Assembly: GCF_903645285.1 (NCBI RefSeq)
Contig: NZ_CAHJXN010000001.1
Coordinates: 226,001 to 290,000 of the forward strand
Length of the DNA: 64,000 nucleotides
Source: Streptococcus thalassemiae
GTDB taxonomy: Bacteria; Bacillota; Bacilli; Lactobacillales; Streptococcaceae
Direction of reading: 5' to 3'
Below are positions 8,842 to 19,800 of the stretch, in pieces (position 1 is the first letter of the stretch; every line of letters starts with the position of its first letter). The notes beneath the pieces were generated by a model, which was given only the letters and a program-made list of their open reading frames with translations, searched no databases and was not told the DNA's origin. The translations under genes were made by a program, and so were the position numbers.

Positions 8842-8966
8842 AAAAAAGGAGCATTTAAGCCCCTCCTTTGAAATAACGGACACTTGGCTGGTCGGTGTAC
8901 CCAGCATCTCAGATACCTTTTTCAAGGTGCGGCAGGAACCTTTCTGCCCTCAAATGTCTTTCGTTA
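8842..8966 (-). ncRNA. Independent structured small-RNA candidate (about 125 nt)
   Basis: Bounded by a near-consensus promoter (8972-8999) and an intrinsic terminator (AAAGGAG 11-base loop CTCCTTT, then T6; 8842-8869). Sequence pairing on the minus strand predicts a multi-branched fold. The closing helix is 8951-8965 with 8875-8886 (AACG, GACA and UUUG pairing with CGUU, UGUC and CAAG). It encloses three hairpins: GGCAG/CUGCC (8944-8948, 8931-8935), ACCUU/AAGGU (8924-8928, 8915-8919) and GCUGG/CCAGC (8901-8905, 8887-8891). No ORF. I do not recognise the family. It is about 280 bases upstream of tex on the same strand but is terminated before it. Confidence 0.65.
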
Positions 8967-8971
8967 ATATT

Positions 8972-8999
8972 ATTCTAGCACCATCTACTTTTTTGTCAA
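8972..8999 (-). promoter_or_regulatory. Strong promoter of the small RNA 8842-8966
   Basis: Minus strand TTGACA (8994-8999, perfect), 16-base spacer, TAGAAT (8972-8977). The predicted start at about 8965-8966 coincides with the first base of the closing helix of the RNA. Confidence 0.75.
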
Positions 9000-9130
9000 A
9001 CTTTCTCAATCTACCAGACTTAATCAGGATTTATAAAGCTCTATTATTCGTTAGATACTCAATTTTAACTTTTCCCTTTTCCGCAAAATAATAGTATAAT
9101 AGAGGTAGAATCTAGAATCGAGGTACACCT

Positions 9131-9262
9131 ATGGCTGTAAAATTTACAAAACGAGACGACTTGGATAAGATGTTTGAAGAGTTTGCGAAACTCCCAGATT
9201 TGAAACAAGTTACTTTCCCTGATGACAAAGAGAAAAAAGCCAAAACAGAAAAGAAAAACTAG
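9131..9262 (+). CDS. Small hypothetical protein opening the permease operon (43 residues)
   Basis: 43-residue soluble, highly charged protein starting MAVKFTKRDDLDKMF and ending in a Lys-rich tail. ATG 9131 follows a GAGGT-type ribosome binding site, and a TATAAT (9095-9100) lies upstream. The TAG stop at 9260-9262 is immediately followed by the ATG of the permease gene, so the two are translationally linked. No function can be assigned; similar small Lys-rich ORFs occur at this place in related streptococci. Confidence 0.65.
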   Translation: MAVKFTKRDDLDKMFEEFAKLPDLKQVTFPDDKEKKAKTEKKN

Positions 9263-10168
9263 ATGACTGCTTTCCAACAACTCCCGTCTAGTGTGCTTCA
9301 AACTGGGGCTATTTTTCTCTCTATAATCATTGAAGCCCTACCCTTCGTTCTGATAGGAAGTATTGTCTCAGGGCTGATTGAGGTTTATATCACACCTGAC
9401 AAGGTTTATCATTTTCTCCCTCGAAATCGTTGGGGGAGAATCTTTTTTGGCACCTTCGTCGGGATACTTTTCCCTTCTTGTGAATGTGGAATCGTCCCCA
9501 TTATCAATCGTTTTCTGGAAAAAAAGGTTCCCAGTTACACGGCCGTTCCCTTTCTCGTGACAGCACCTGTTATCAATCCCATTGTTCTCTTTGCGACCTA
9601 TTCTGCCTTTGGCAACTCCTTCCATATCGCGCTGTTACGAGCTCTGGGTTCCATTGTTGTGGCTGTAATACTAGGAATTTTTCTAGGATTTTTCTGGCAA
9701 GAACCAATTCAAAAAGAAAATCGTTTGGTCTGTCATGAGCACAATTTTTCTCACTTAACCCCTGCAAAGAAAGTTTTTCAGGTCTTTGTGCAAGCAATTG
9801 ATGAATTTTTTGATACGGGGCGTTATTTGGTATTTGGCTGTCTCTTCGCCTCTGTTATACAGGTCTATGTTCCGACACGGATTCTGACCTCTATCAGTGC
9901 GACCCCTATTTTTGCCATCCTCCTCTTGATGCTTTTGGCCTTTCTTCTGTCGCTCTGTAGTGAGGCGGATGCCTTTATCGGTGCCTCTCTTCTCTCGAGT
10001 TTCGGTTTGGCACCAGTTCTGGCCTTTCTCGTCATTGGTCCAATGCTGGATATCAAAAATATTCTCATGATGAAAAATTACTTGAAAGCACGATTTATCA
10101 GTCACTTTATCACTATTGTAACTCTTGTCGTCTTAGTCTATTCTCTCTTGATTGGAGTCATCCTATGA
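9263..10168 (+). CDS. YraQ/YcgR-type permease (DUF318)
   Basis: 301-residue permease with about eight membrane helices. The motif PSCECGIVPI at about residues 72-81 and the paired segment SLCSEADAFIGASL at about 230-243 are diagnostic of the DUF318/YraQ permease family. In B. subtilis the orthologous pair is YcgR-YcgQ; the S. mutans counterpart has been called a two-component membrane permease complex linked to acid tolerance. The transported substrate is unknown. It overlaps the next gene by four bases (ATGA), as expected for a two-subunit complex. Confidence 0.8.
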   Translation: MTAFQQLPSSVLQTGAIFLSIIIEALPFVLIGSIVSGLIEVYITPDKVYHFLPRNRWGRIFFGTFVGILFPSCECGIVPIINRFLEKKVPSYTAVPFLVTAPVINPIVLFATYSAFGNSFHIALLRALGSIVVAVILGIFLGFFWQEPIQKENRLVCHEHNFSHLTPAKKVFQVFVQAIDEFFDTGRYLVFGCLFASVIQVYVPTRILTSISATPIFAILLLMLLAFLLSLCSEADAFIGASLLSSFGLAPVLAFLVIGPMLDIKNILMMKNYLKARFISHFITIVTLVVLVYSLLIGVIL

Positions 10169-10980
10169 TTCGATTTTTAGTTTTAGCTGGCTATTTTGAA
10201 CTGACTATTTACCTCCATCTGTCGGGCAAATTAAACCAGTACATCAACATGCACTATTCCTATCTGGCCTATATCTCCATGGTGCTTTCCTTTATTTTGG
10301 CAATTGTTCAATTGTATATCTGGATGAAGCGAGTCAAAACCCACAGTCATCTGAACAGTCGATTGGCCAAGATGACGAGTATTTCTCTTCTGGCTATTCC
10401 ACTTGTCATCGGCTTAACTTTCCCAACTGTTAGCTTGGATTCTCAGACTGTTTCTGCTAAAGGTTATCATTTCCCCCTATCGGAAGGAACGAATCTAGCC
10501 ATTCAGACAAGCGAAGGGACGACAAGCCAATATTTGAAACCAGATACCAGTTCTTATTTTTCAAAATCAGCCTATGAAAAGGAAATGCGAACGGCGGCGG
10601 ATAAATACTTATCCCAAGATAGCATTAACATTACTAACGAAAACTATATGGAAGTCATGGAAGCTATCTACGACTATCCAGATGAGTTTGAGGGTAAGAC
10701 AGTCCAGTTCACAGGCTTTGTCTATAACGACCCCAGTCATGCCAATAGCCAATTTCTGTTCCGCTTCGGCATTATTCACTGTATCGCAGATTCTGGTGTC
10801 TATGGTTTGTTGACCAAGGGAAATACCCGGCAATATGAAAACAACACCTGGATAACAGCCAAAGGAAAACTGGTCAATCACTACCATAAAGAACTCAAAC
10901 AAAACCTCCCAACCTTGGAAATCGATAGCTTTACCAAAGTCGATAAACCAGAGAATCCCTATGTGTATCGAGCTTTTTAA
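10165..10980 (+). CDS. TIGR03943 family putative permease subunit (YcgQ-like)
   Basis: 271-residue partner of the preceding permease (TIGR03943/DUF1980 family). N-terminal half: three membrane helices (about residues 3-20, 28-50, 68-88). C-terminal half: a soluble domain with VQFTGFVYND (about 180) and FRFGIIHCIADSGVYGLL (about 198-215), an OB-fold-like region typical of the family. The start codon overlaps the preceding stop. A terminator follows at 10993-11047. Partnership is well supported by context; the substrate is unknown. Confidence 0.8.
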   Translation: MIRFLVLAGYFELTIYLHLSGKLNQYINMHYSYLAYISMVLSFILAIVQLYIWMKRVKTHSHLNSRLAKMTSISLLAIPLVIGLTFPTVSLDSQTVSAKGYHFPLSEGTNLAIQTSEGTTSQYLKPDTSSYFSKSAYEKEMRTAADKYLSQDSINITNENYMEVMEAIYDYPDEFEGKTVQFTGFVYNDPSHANSQFLFRFGIIHCIADSGVYGLLTKGNTRQYENNTWITAKGKLVNHYHKELKQNLPTLEIDSFTKVDKPENPYVYRAF

Positions 10981-10992
10981 GAAAATCAAGAT

Positions 10993-11047
10993 AAAAACGA
11001 ACAAGTTCTCTTCTGAATAACAGAAAAAGAGCCTGTTCGTTTTTTGT
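10993..11047 (+). terminator. Terminator of the permease operon
   Basis: Interrupted stem AACGAACA...TGTTCGTT with inner CTC/GAG pairing, followed by a run of six T. Confidence 0.75.
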
Positions 11048-11135
11048 TGAGTATTGTATAGTAGAATATAAATTGCGATTTTTAAAATGATATATAACTA
11101 GTGAACAATTCACAAATCAAATATATTTTCATTCT

Positions 11136-11447
11136 CTACTTAATACTATGCTTATTCATCTTTTGTTCAAAGATAGTTGTGATAATCTGACGTAGTTCTT
11201 CTCGTTCTTTTTCTGGGATTTCACCACTTGTTTGAGCTGCAGCGTAAAGCTCAGGGTGTTCAACTGAAATGCGTTTAATCGTACGTGTAGTAGCATGTTT
11301 TCTGACGAAAAATGGGATTCTCTTAATCAAGTCTTGTGGGACAAGCGCAAGAATCTTCTCAGCAGTTTCCTTGTCACTAATCTTAGACGTCATAAGTCCC
11401 TTCTTAATCATTTCCTGTTCTTTTTCTGTAAAATCTTTTAATTCCAT
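11136..11447 (-). CDS. Hypothetical cytosolic protein (103 residues)
   Basis: 103-residue soluble, mainly helical protein rich in Lys and Glu. There is no signal peptide or membrane helix and no motif I recognise. The ATG at 11445-11447 follows AGGAGGACTAATCAG, a strong ribosome binding site, so the ORF is very likely real. It lies alone between the convergent permease operon and a 59-residue ORF of the same strand. Confidence 0.65.
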   Translation of the reverse strand: MELKDFTEKEQEMIKKGLMTSKISDKETAEKILALVPQDLIKRIPFFVRKHATTRTIKRISVEHPELYAAAQTSGEIPEKEREELRQIITTIFEQKMNKHSIK

Positions 11448-11559
11448 CTGATTAGTCCTCCTATTTTCTCTAAGTTAAATTATATACCAATCTGGATAAA
11501 ACTACAAATGGACTGTCTGGAAATAGGTGCAATACTGTAAAGAAGATTCTGTTCTTTAA

Positions 11560-11739
11560 TTATAAATCTTCCTCCTCAGTCACTTCCCATACTTCTGATT
11601 GATAGCCTTCCCCATCAATATCGTATCTTTGAATATAACCTATAAATCTTTCATTTTTTCCTGGTTTTCGACTGTTAATTATCGTACTCACCCATATACC
11701 TATCAAGAATAAACATAAAATGCCTAATACTATATCCAT
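11560..11739 (-). CDS. Small single-helix membrane protein (59 residues)
   Basis: ORF from ATG 11737-11739 to TAA 11560-11562. The product starts MDIVLGILCLFLIGIWVSTI, one clear membrane helix, followed by an acidic cytoplasmic tail ending EVWEVTEEEDL. It begins 12 bases after the stop of the DUF4300 lipoprotein gene on the same strand, whose 3' end supplies the purine-rich GAGGTAATC ribosome binding site. It is therefore probably cotranscribed with it. Function unknown. Confidence 0.6.
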   Translation of the reverse strand: MDIVLGILCLFLIGIWVSTIINSRKPGKNERFIGYIQRYDIDGEGYQSEVWEVTEEEDL

Positions 11740-11751
11740 GTTAGATTACCT

Positions 11752-12624
11752 CTAGATATTAACCCACTTATCATTATCCATGATAAAAGGCTGAGCCAGT
11801 CCCTCGCCTGTATAATCCGCATACTTGGTACCTAAATACTTGTAACAATCTTCCTTGCTGGCAAATTTAATCGCTTGGTAGGGCTCTTCGAAAGTCAATT
11901 TCTCTACAAATAAGAAACCGTCATCAGCAGGTACTAAGACTCCAACGTGGCCTACAAACAGATACTCGCCATCCAGATTGTCGTGCAAGACTACAGACAG
12001 CATTCGAGCTTTGTCGTTGAATTGAAATTGTGAGAAGAATGTTTCCATCTTTTCAGCGTGAACCTTGACATCTGTAGTTGCCTCAGTTGGAACTCTCGAA
12101 AATAGAATATCAAACTCTTCCTTATCTTGAGAATCAAAGACCTTTCCCTTATCAATCGCATCGTTATCTAGGAAAAGCAATTGGTCATTCTTATCAAGTT
12201 TTGGAATGGTGACTGAATTTTTCAAAAGGGCATAACTGTTAATACGGCAGTTGGTTCCAACGAAATCTCCCTTCTTTTGATTCCAGAGATGACTGATTTT
12301 CTCAACATCGTATTCGGTGTGAGTAAAGGAAGTGAAATCTCCTGATAAGCCAGTTGAGCCAACAATGGTATTGTAATCATTAACGAGATTAAAAAAGGCA
12401 TCAACACTTTTTGGATCCAAATGGGCTGATAAGAGAGATTTGACCTCTTCTGTACTTACCTGATTGTTTAGGTTGGTGTATGAAGCTTTCCATGGAACTT
12501 TCGTTGAACTACTTTGCCTTTGACTCGTCCCATTCGAAATTGTAGCATCTTGTTGACAAGCAGCCAAGCCTAAAAACAAGGCTGAACAGAGTCCTAATGT
12601 GGCTAATTTTCTTGATTTCTTCAT
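11752..12624 (-). CDS. DUF4300 family lipoprotein
   Basis: 290-residue secreted lipoprotein. The signal peptide has a Lys/Arg start and lipobox LAAC with Cys at residue 23, the predicted lipidation site. A Ser/Thr/Gln-rich spacer and a single globular domain of the DUF4300 type follow. No catalytic motif is recognisable. An AAAAAG ribosome binding site lies just upstream of the ATG. The gene is probably the head of a two-gene unit with the 59-residue membrane protein. A surface location is certain from the lipobox; the role is unknown. Confidence 0.8.
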   Translation of the reverse strand: MKKSRKLATLGLCSALFLGLAACQQDATISNGTSQRQSSSTKVPWKASYTNLNNQVSTEEVKSLLSAHLDPKSVDAFFNLVNDYNTIVGSTGLSGDFTSFTHTEYDVEKISHLWNQKKGDFVGTNCRINSYALLKNSVTIPKLDKNDQLLFLDNDAIDKGKVFDSQDKEEFDILFSRVPTEATTDVKVHAEKMETFFSQFQFNDKARMLSVVLHDNLDGEYLFVGHVGVLVPADDGFLFVEKLTFEEPYQAIKFASKEDCYKYLGTKYADYTGEGLAQPFIMDNDKWVNI

Positions 12625-12901
12625 CTTTTTCTCCGATTTGTTTTTTTTGTTATTTCCTTAAGCTTGATTTAATTATAGTAGGCGTTTCGTGCTCTGTCAA
12701 CAAATTTTTTATGAAAACACAACAAAGTTTTCATTTTCTTGGATTTCGTGTTATGCTTTACTTACAAAAATAGAAAACGATTTCATCCGTGGATAAAGAA
12801 GAGATTGCGATTGTTACATGCGAAAACTAAAACAATATAGACTAGTAATGGTTAGACTCAATAAGAATTGGGTACTAAGATAGGTATAAATAAAAACGCC
12901 A

Positions 12902-13515
12902 TTGGAAATTATGAAAAGGGTTAGGTCTACTAAGAAAAATACTATATTTGACTTAGCTAAAGTATTCAGTAGCTTGATTGATGCCCTCTTTCCTCCAGTT
13001 CAAAAGGATTCTCCTAGCGATATCCAATCCATCTACGACCAACGGGCATCACCCAGACAAGGTAAAATCCTGACCTATGCCGAGAGGCAACTGTATGAGC
13101 AGAAAAACGAAGATAAACGAAGTATCGTAAAAATCATCAGACTGGACGACTACTTACTATCGTGTTAGGTAGTTTATCTCTGCAGGTAGCCGCTCGATGC
13201 AGGACGACGATTTAGATATGGAGTTCCCATTCTATGAGGATGAAATCCCAGACGACTACGACGCAATCGCTTATGTCGTCAGCAAGTCCATGGATCCAAA
13301 GATAAGAAACGGTGACTACCTATTTATCAAGAATCCCCCATAGATTGACTATAATACCATCGGCATCTTCCAAGTAGACGGTGCTAACTATGTCAAAAAA
13401 CTCCGCTAAGGCTACCTCAAAAAAACTCAATCCCGAATACCCCGACATCCGCCTAGACGAAAGCAACCATATTCGCACCATCGGGAAAATTATCAGGCTG
13501 TATAGGGAGAATTAA
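12902..13515 (+). pseudogene. Decayed phage-type repressor (cI/S24 peptidase family)
   Basis: Three frames have to be joined to read one protein. The 88-residue ORF 12902-13168 contains a degraded N-terminal part and ARQGK-like sequence (SPRQGKILTYAERQLYEQ) typical of the linker of cI/ImmR-type repressors. From about 13180 another frame gives FISAGSRSMQDDD, then a LexA/S24-like C-terminal domain with AYVVSKSMDPKIRNGDYLF (catalytic Ser in SKSMDP) and GANYVKKLR (catalytic Lys), broken by an in-frame TAG at about 13340, a TAA at about 13408 and a frameshift before LNPEYPDIRLDES. It ends ...IIRLYREN at 13515. The domain order and both catalytic residues are still visible, but the gene cannot be expressed. 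This is a remnant of a prophage or integrative element. Confidence 0.75.
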
Positions 13516-13715
13516 AAAAGGGGGAGAATGACGATATAAAACAAACAGATTTTAAAAGATTCGAAAAAGTTCATTCTACATTTCAAAAGAAGAATAAGTG
13601 ACCTAAAGCAGATTAGATTTTCTTAAACAATAGTGATATGTAAATTTAGAGAAAGGCATTTAAGATCACTTTGCAAAAGGCAAATACTAAACTAGCAAAA
13701 CCGATAAATCAGACC

Positions 13716-13908
13716 CTTAGTTCCCATATTTTCAGGCACACACTCCTTAGTACACTAGCTGAGAAGAATTAGAGTAGAACACAAAGACGCTAAAACAATA
13801 AACAACATCTACACTCACGTAAGTAAAAGAATGGAGCAAGCTGCTTTGGAGGTTTTAAATACCATATCATTAAATCGAAAATATATCAGATCGAATCTAG
13901 ACAAGTAG
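13716..13908 (+). pseudogene. Decayed tyrosine integrase C-terminus
   Basis: Two short frames together read like the catalytic end of a phage integrase. LSSHIFRHTLLSTLAEKN (13716-13769) is an H-x-x-R box. After a stop and frameshift, VEHKDAKTINNIYTHVSKRMEQ (13774 onwards) carries the final region with the catalytic Tyr in IYTHV and ends at TAG 13908. No N-terminal half is found upstream to about 13520, only AT-rich sequence. With the repressor remnant on the same strand, it marks a lost mobile element. Confidence 0.7.
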
Positions 13909-13978
13909 ATTGCGATTGCTAAAACATTTGTAGAAATTCATTTGACTTTCCTAATCAATTTGTGCATATCTTATTTCA

Positions 13979-14115
13979 TACTCAATGAAAATCAAAGAGC
14001 AAACTAAGAAGCTAGCCGCAGGTTGCTCAAAGCACTGTTTTGAGGTTGTAGATGAAACTGACGAAGTCAGTAACCATACCTACGGCAAGGCGACGCTGAC
14101 GTGGTTTGAAGAGTA
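13979..14115 (-). repeat. BOX element, boxA-boxB1-boxC (minus orientation)
   Basis: Reads TACTCAATGAAAATC at the left (boxC) and ends ...CGTGGTTTGAAGAGTA (boxA), with one boxB. It includes the classic BOX-A stretch CTACGGCAAGGCGACGCTGA at about 14090-14109. It lies between the integrase remnant and the pyk terminator. Confidence 0.92.
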
Positions 14116-14156
14116 TCAATCCATTATGAAAGTTTTGCCTCTTTCTTAACCTCTAT

Positions 14157-14205
14157 ATAAAAAAAGCCTATCACACAAGCTCTAAAGCTGGATATGATAG
14201 GTTTT
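14157..14205 (-). terminator. Terminator of pfkA-pyk
   Basis: Minus strand CCTATCA...TGATAGG stem with an inner AGCTTTAGAGCT pairing, followed by GCTTTTTTT. Confidence 0.8.
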
Positions 14206-14215
14206 TATATCTTTC

Positions 14216-15721
14216 TTAACGTACTGTGCGGATACGCATTGTGTTTGTGCGAACAGCTTCTCCTACTGGTACACCAGCAACGATAACGATATCATCGCCT
14301 GACTCAACGAGACCTGCTTCTACCGCTTTACGTTCAGCGATTTCGAACATATCGTCAGTTGAAGATGGAGCATCTGTCAACATTGGGATAACACCCCAGT
14401 TCAACATCAAGCCACGTTCTGTCAACTCATCAAATGTCAATGCCAAGATGTCAGCATTTGGACGGTATTTAGAGATCAAACGTGCAGTGTGACCTGTCTT
14501 AGTAAGAGTTACAACCAATTTAATGTCCATTGAGTTAGTCGCATCTTTAACAGCAGAAGCCATTACTTCTGTCTTAGAGTTACGTTCGAATGAATCTGAA
14601 TCAAGACGTCCGTATTCATTAAGAAGAGTTTGAGCGTTCTTGTCGATTGTAGCCATTGTAGTTACTGACTCAAGTGGATATTTACCATTTGCAGACTCAC
14701 CTGAAAGCATTGTAGCGTCAGTACCGTCGATAACAGCGTTAAATACGTCTGATACTTCTGAACGAGTTGCACGTGGTTTTTCAGTCATTGTTTCAAGCAT
14801 GTTTGTTGCAGTGATAACAACCTTACCTGCAGCGTTCACTTTAGTGATGATCATTTTTTGGTAAACTGGAACCATTTCGAACGGTACTTCGATACCCATG
14901 TCACCACGAGCGATCATGATACCATCAGCAGCTTCGATGATTTCATCCAAGTTGTCGATACCTTGTTGGTTTTCGATTTTAGCGAACAATTGAACGTGTC
15001 CGTTTCCAGTTTCTTCACAGATTGCACGAACTTCGTTCACGTCTTTTGCAGTACGTACGAATGAAATCGCGATGAAGTTGATACCTTGTTCAAGACCGAA
15101 ACGGATATCGTCGTTATCGCGTTCAGCAAGAGCTGGGAAAGGAATTTTAGTGTTAGGAATGTTCACACCTTTTTGTTTAGCAATTACGCCATCATTTTCA
15201 ACTTCAACTTCAAACTCACGAGTTGCATCATCTTTAGCAACCACACGAAGACCAAGTTTACCATCGTCAACCAAAACTTGACGACCAACTTCAACATCAT
15301 CATAGATATCAAGAGCACCAGCAACGTTCAATGCAATCACTTCACGAGTTGATTTGATTCCTTGTTTAGTTGCAACACGGATTTTCTCACCAGTTTTATA
15401 TGAATACTCTTTAGCTTCACCTTCGAACAATTCTGTACGGATTTCTGGTCCTTTTGTATCAAGAAGGAAACCAACTTTTTTACCTGCAAGTTTTTCAGCA
15501 AGTTTAACAGTTGCCATACGCTCACCTTGTTCTTGGTGGTCACCGTGTGAGAAGTTGAAACGGAATGTGTTAGCACCAGCTTCAATCAATTTAGCAATGT
15601 TTTTAGCTGAAGCTTCAACATCAAGTTTTTCACCCCAGTATCCGTCATCACCGAATTTTTTACCACCACGGATTTCTACCGCAGGACCCAAAGTTGCAAC
15701 GATTTTTACACGTTTGTTCAT
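14216..15721 (-). CDS. pyk: Pyruvate kinase
   Basis: 501-residue glycolytic enzyme: phosphoenolpyruvate + ADP to pyruvate + ATP. Visible: N-terminal KRVKIVATLGPAVE (TIM-barrel start, residues 3-16), NFSHGDH (about 54-60), the LLDTKGPEIRT loop (about 85-95), the active-site block IMIARGDMGIEVP (about 270-282) and the ATNMLETM segment (about 305-312). The regulatory C-terminal domain is complete and ends in TNTMRIRTVR. Length is normal for streptococci. It lies 58 bases downstream of pfkA with its own AAGGAG ribosome binding site, so the two are probably cotranscribed. Confidence 0.97.
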   Translation of the reverse strand: MNKRVKIVATLGPAVEIRGGKKFGDDGYWGEKLDVEASAKNIAKLIEAGANTFRFNFSHGDHQEQGERMATVKLAEKLAGKKVGFLLDTKGPEIRTELFEGEAKEYSYKTGEKIRVATKQGIKSTREVIALNVAGALDIYDDVEVGRQVLVDDGKLGLRVVAKDDATREFEVEVENDGVIAKQKGVNIPNTKIPFPALAERDNDDIRFGLEQGINFIAISFVRTAKDVNEVRAICEETGNGHVQLFAKIENQQGIDNLDEIIEAADGIMIARGDMGIEVPFEMVPVYQKMIITKVNAAGKVVITATNMLETMTEKPRATRSEVSDVFNAVIDGTDATMLSGESANGKYPLESVTTMATIDKNAQTLLNEYGRLDSDSFERNSKTEVMASAVKDATNSMDIKLVVTLTKTGHTARLISKYRPNADILALTFDELTERGLMLNWGVIPMLTDAPSSTDDMFEIAERKAVEAGLVESGDDIVIVAGVPVGEAVRTNTMRIRTVR

Positions 15722-15779
15722 GATTTTTTGTGACTCCTTTATATATATGACCTTTTGGTCTTATTAACTAAATTATGAA

Positions 15780-16793
<1,014 letters not shown>

Positions 16794-16825
16794 TTATGCT
16801 CCTTTTTCTTTTAACATTCTTCTTG

Positions 16826-16834
16826 ATTATACCA
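16826..16834 (-). promoter_or_regulatory. Extended -10 of the pfkA promoter
   Basis: Minus strand TGGTATAAT (TGn extended -10), about 40 bases upstream of the pfkA start; no good -35 box is seen, as is common for extended -10 promoters. Confidence 0.5.
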
Positions 16835-16869
16835 CATTTGATTTTAAAATTCTTCTATTTTCCGTATTT

Positions 16870-19800
16870 TTAGCGATAAATCGTTTTCATAACGATTTCA
16901 TTCAATTTCGCTTCTAATTCATTGGATTTAGCTACAAAATGATGAGGGGAAACGATTGTTTTCTGTTCTTCTTCATACCTGATGATGACTGGGATTTGGC
17001 CTTTATATTGGTCTAAAATACGTGAAATTTCTTGATCCGAATCATGATTCTTCACCTGTATCCAAAAGCGTTCAGCAACTGCTTCTCTTATTTCTTGTGC
17101 AATCATTTGCAGACGGCCATCACGTGATTGTATTTTCCCTTTTATATAGTAGAAGGCTCCCTCTTTTATTTCCTGCCCAACCTGTCGATATAAGTCTGAA
17201 AAGAGGGTAACATCCAATTTTTTCTTACTATCATCCACCTGTAAGAAAGCCATATTTTCACCCTTTTTGGTACGAATTACTTTTATCTTCTGAACTTCAA
17301 CCAAAATAATAGCGTAGCTATTTTCTGATAAATTTCCGATTGGTGTAATCGAATAAATAGCCTTACTCGCAATAGCTTGTAGGGGATGTTTGCTGACACC
17401 TATCCCTAAAAGCTCTTGTTCCATATAGAATTTTTCTTGTTCCGTCCAATCTTCCGATTCCTGCCAACTATAAATAGTATCTCCAAACAAACTTCCTAAC
17501 TCTTTTACAAATTCAAATAGATTAACTAAATTATTGAATACTTTTTGACGATTTTTTTCAAATAAATCGAAAAGACCAACTTTTACCAAAGGTTCTAGCA
17601 GAGGAAGTTTCAGATAATTTTCAGGTAATTTAGCTATAAAATCTTCAATGTTAGAATAAGGTCTATTTTCAAGAATCCAAAGTGCCAAATCATTGCTGAC
17701 TCCCTTAATCGATTTCAAACCTAGATAGATAGACTTGTTGGAAATTTTATCGTGATAGGGAATAGTATTGATGGACAGAGGCGCCACTTCAAAACCTGCT
17801 TCAAGTGCATCTATTAAGTAATCACTGTTGGCAGAATTCAACATGACCTGATAAAAAATAGCTGGATAATGCGTTTTGAAATAAGCCAACTGGAAGGCCA
17901 AGGCTGAGTAGGCATAGGCGTGTGACCTGTTAAAACCATAACCTGCAAACTTTTCCATGACATCAAAGACCTGCTCTGCCTTTTCCGCAGTATGACCTGC
18001 TTTTAATGCCCCCTGAATAAAGGAAGCCCTCATCTCATGCATGGCAGAGGCATCCTTTTTCCCCATAGCTCGGCGCAAAATATCGGCTTTCCCAAGACTA
18101 AATCCGGCAAATCGCTGAGCAACCTGCATAACCTGCTCCTGATAGAGCATAATTCCGTAAGTTGGAGCCAAAATATCCTCCAGTACTGGATCCAGAACAG
18201 TCACTTCTTCCTGCCCATGCTTTCTTGCTACAAAATTATTGATGTAGTCACTAGCACCTGGTCTATTTAGGGAAGTAGTTGCTACGACATCTTCAAAACA
18301 GACTGGTTGCACACGTTTGAGCAAGCGAATGGCACCAGGTTGCTCAAATTGAAAGATACCTTTTGTATTACCAGAAGCAAATAAAGCTAGCGTTTCTTTA
18401 TCTTCTAAATCGATTTCTTCAATTTTAAGGTGAATACCTTCTGTTTCAGCAAGCAACTCTTGCATCTTCTGGACAAAGGTCAAATTTCGTAGTCCCAGAA
18501 AGTCCATTTTCAAAAGCCCACTAGCTTCAACTCCATGAGCATCATATTGAGTCAGTGGAATTTCATCACCGTGCTTCAGAGGGATGTAGTTGGTCAAGTC
18601 TTGGTCACTGATCACAACACCAGCCGCATGGACAGAGGTTTGTCTTGGATAGCCCTCTATCTTGCAAGCAATCTCAAAGGCTTTTTGGTATTCTAACTTA
18701 CTATTGATTTGCTGACGAAACTGGAGATTGCCCTCATAGGCCGACTTAAGATTGTCCCGAAAACTGATTTTCTTGGTAATTGCAGATAATTCATACTCAG
18801 GAACACCAAAGCGTTTCAAGACATCTCGTAGAGCTTGCTTGGCACCAAAGGTAGAAAAAGTGACAATTTGTGCCGCATGTTTACTACCATATTTATTACC
18901 AACATATCTGATAAAATCTGGACGATAAATATCAGGAATATCTATATCAATATCAGGCATGGTATAGCGTTCACGATTGAGGAAACGTTCAAAAATCAGA
19001 TTTTTCTCTACTGGGTCAATTCCTGTAATGTCTAAAGCATAGGAAACCAAGCTACCAACTGCGGAACCTCGTCCCATTCCCATATAATAACCATTCGAAC
19101 GTCCAAAACGCAACAAATCCCAGACAACCAAGAAATAATCATCAAAGCCCATATCATGAATAACAGCCAATTCTTGGTCTAGTCGGTCTTGATATTCTTT
19201 GCTAGACAATCCCTTCTGAGCAAGCCCCAATTCAGCACGTTCTCTCAACTCTTCTACTGCTGGCCTTGCTGGATTAAAACGAGGTAATTTTAAACTAGTA
19301 TCCAAGTCATAAGAGATACCTAAAATAAGCTTTTCTAAGTTTTCCAAGGCTTGCGGAAAACGTTCTAGGAATAATTTCTCTAAAGAACTTGCTGATATAA
19401 AGACATCTTGTCGTGAACGCAAAGGGACTTCTCTGAGGGGTAGGTTTTCTTTAATCGCTGTTAGCACTTGCAGAACTTCTCTATCCCTACTTTCAAAGGC
19501 ATTGACTCGATAAAGTGGTAAGATAGGATGATGAAATTCGCTTGTCAGTGTTTCTGGATAAACTCCAATATAATAATCACAGCCTAGTTCTAACGACTCC
19601 AGTCCATCAAAATAAGGCACAATTACTGCAATATCCTCTAGGTACTGGGACAGGACTGACCATGTTTTCTCCCCCTGCATCTTGGCTGTTGAAAGCTTCA
19701 TCAACTGCTGATAGCCCACACTAGATAGAGCTAAAAAGCGCAAATTTACTTCCTGCTCATCTACCAACACTGTCATCTCAAGCCCTAGCAAAGGATGAAT

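Noticed and set aside
8842..8966. T-box, TPP, preQ1 or SRP RNA
   Set aside because: None of their core motifs is found; the RNA is left unassigned.
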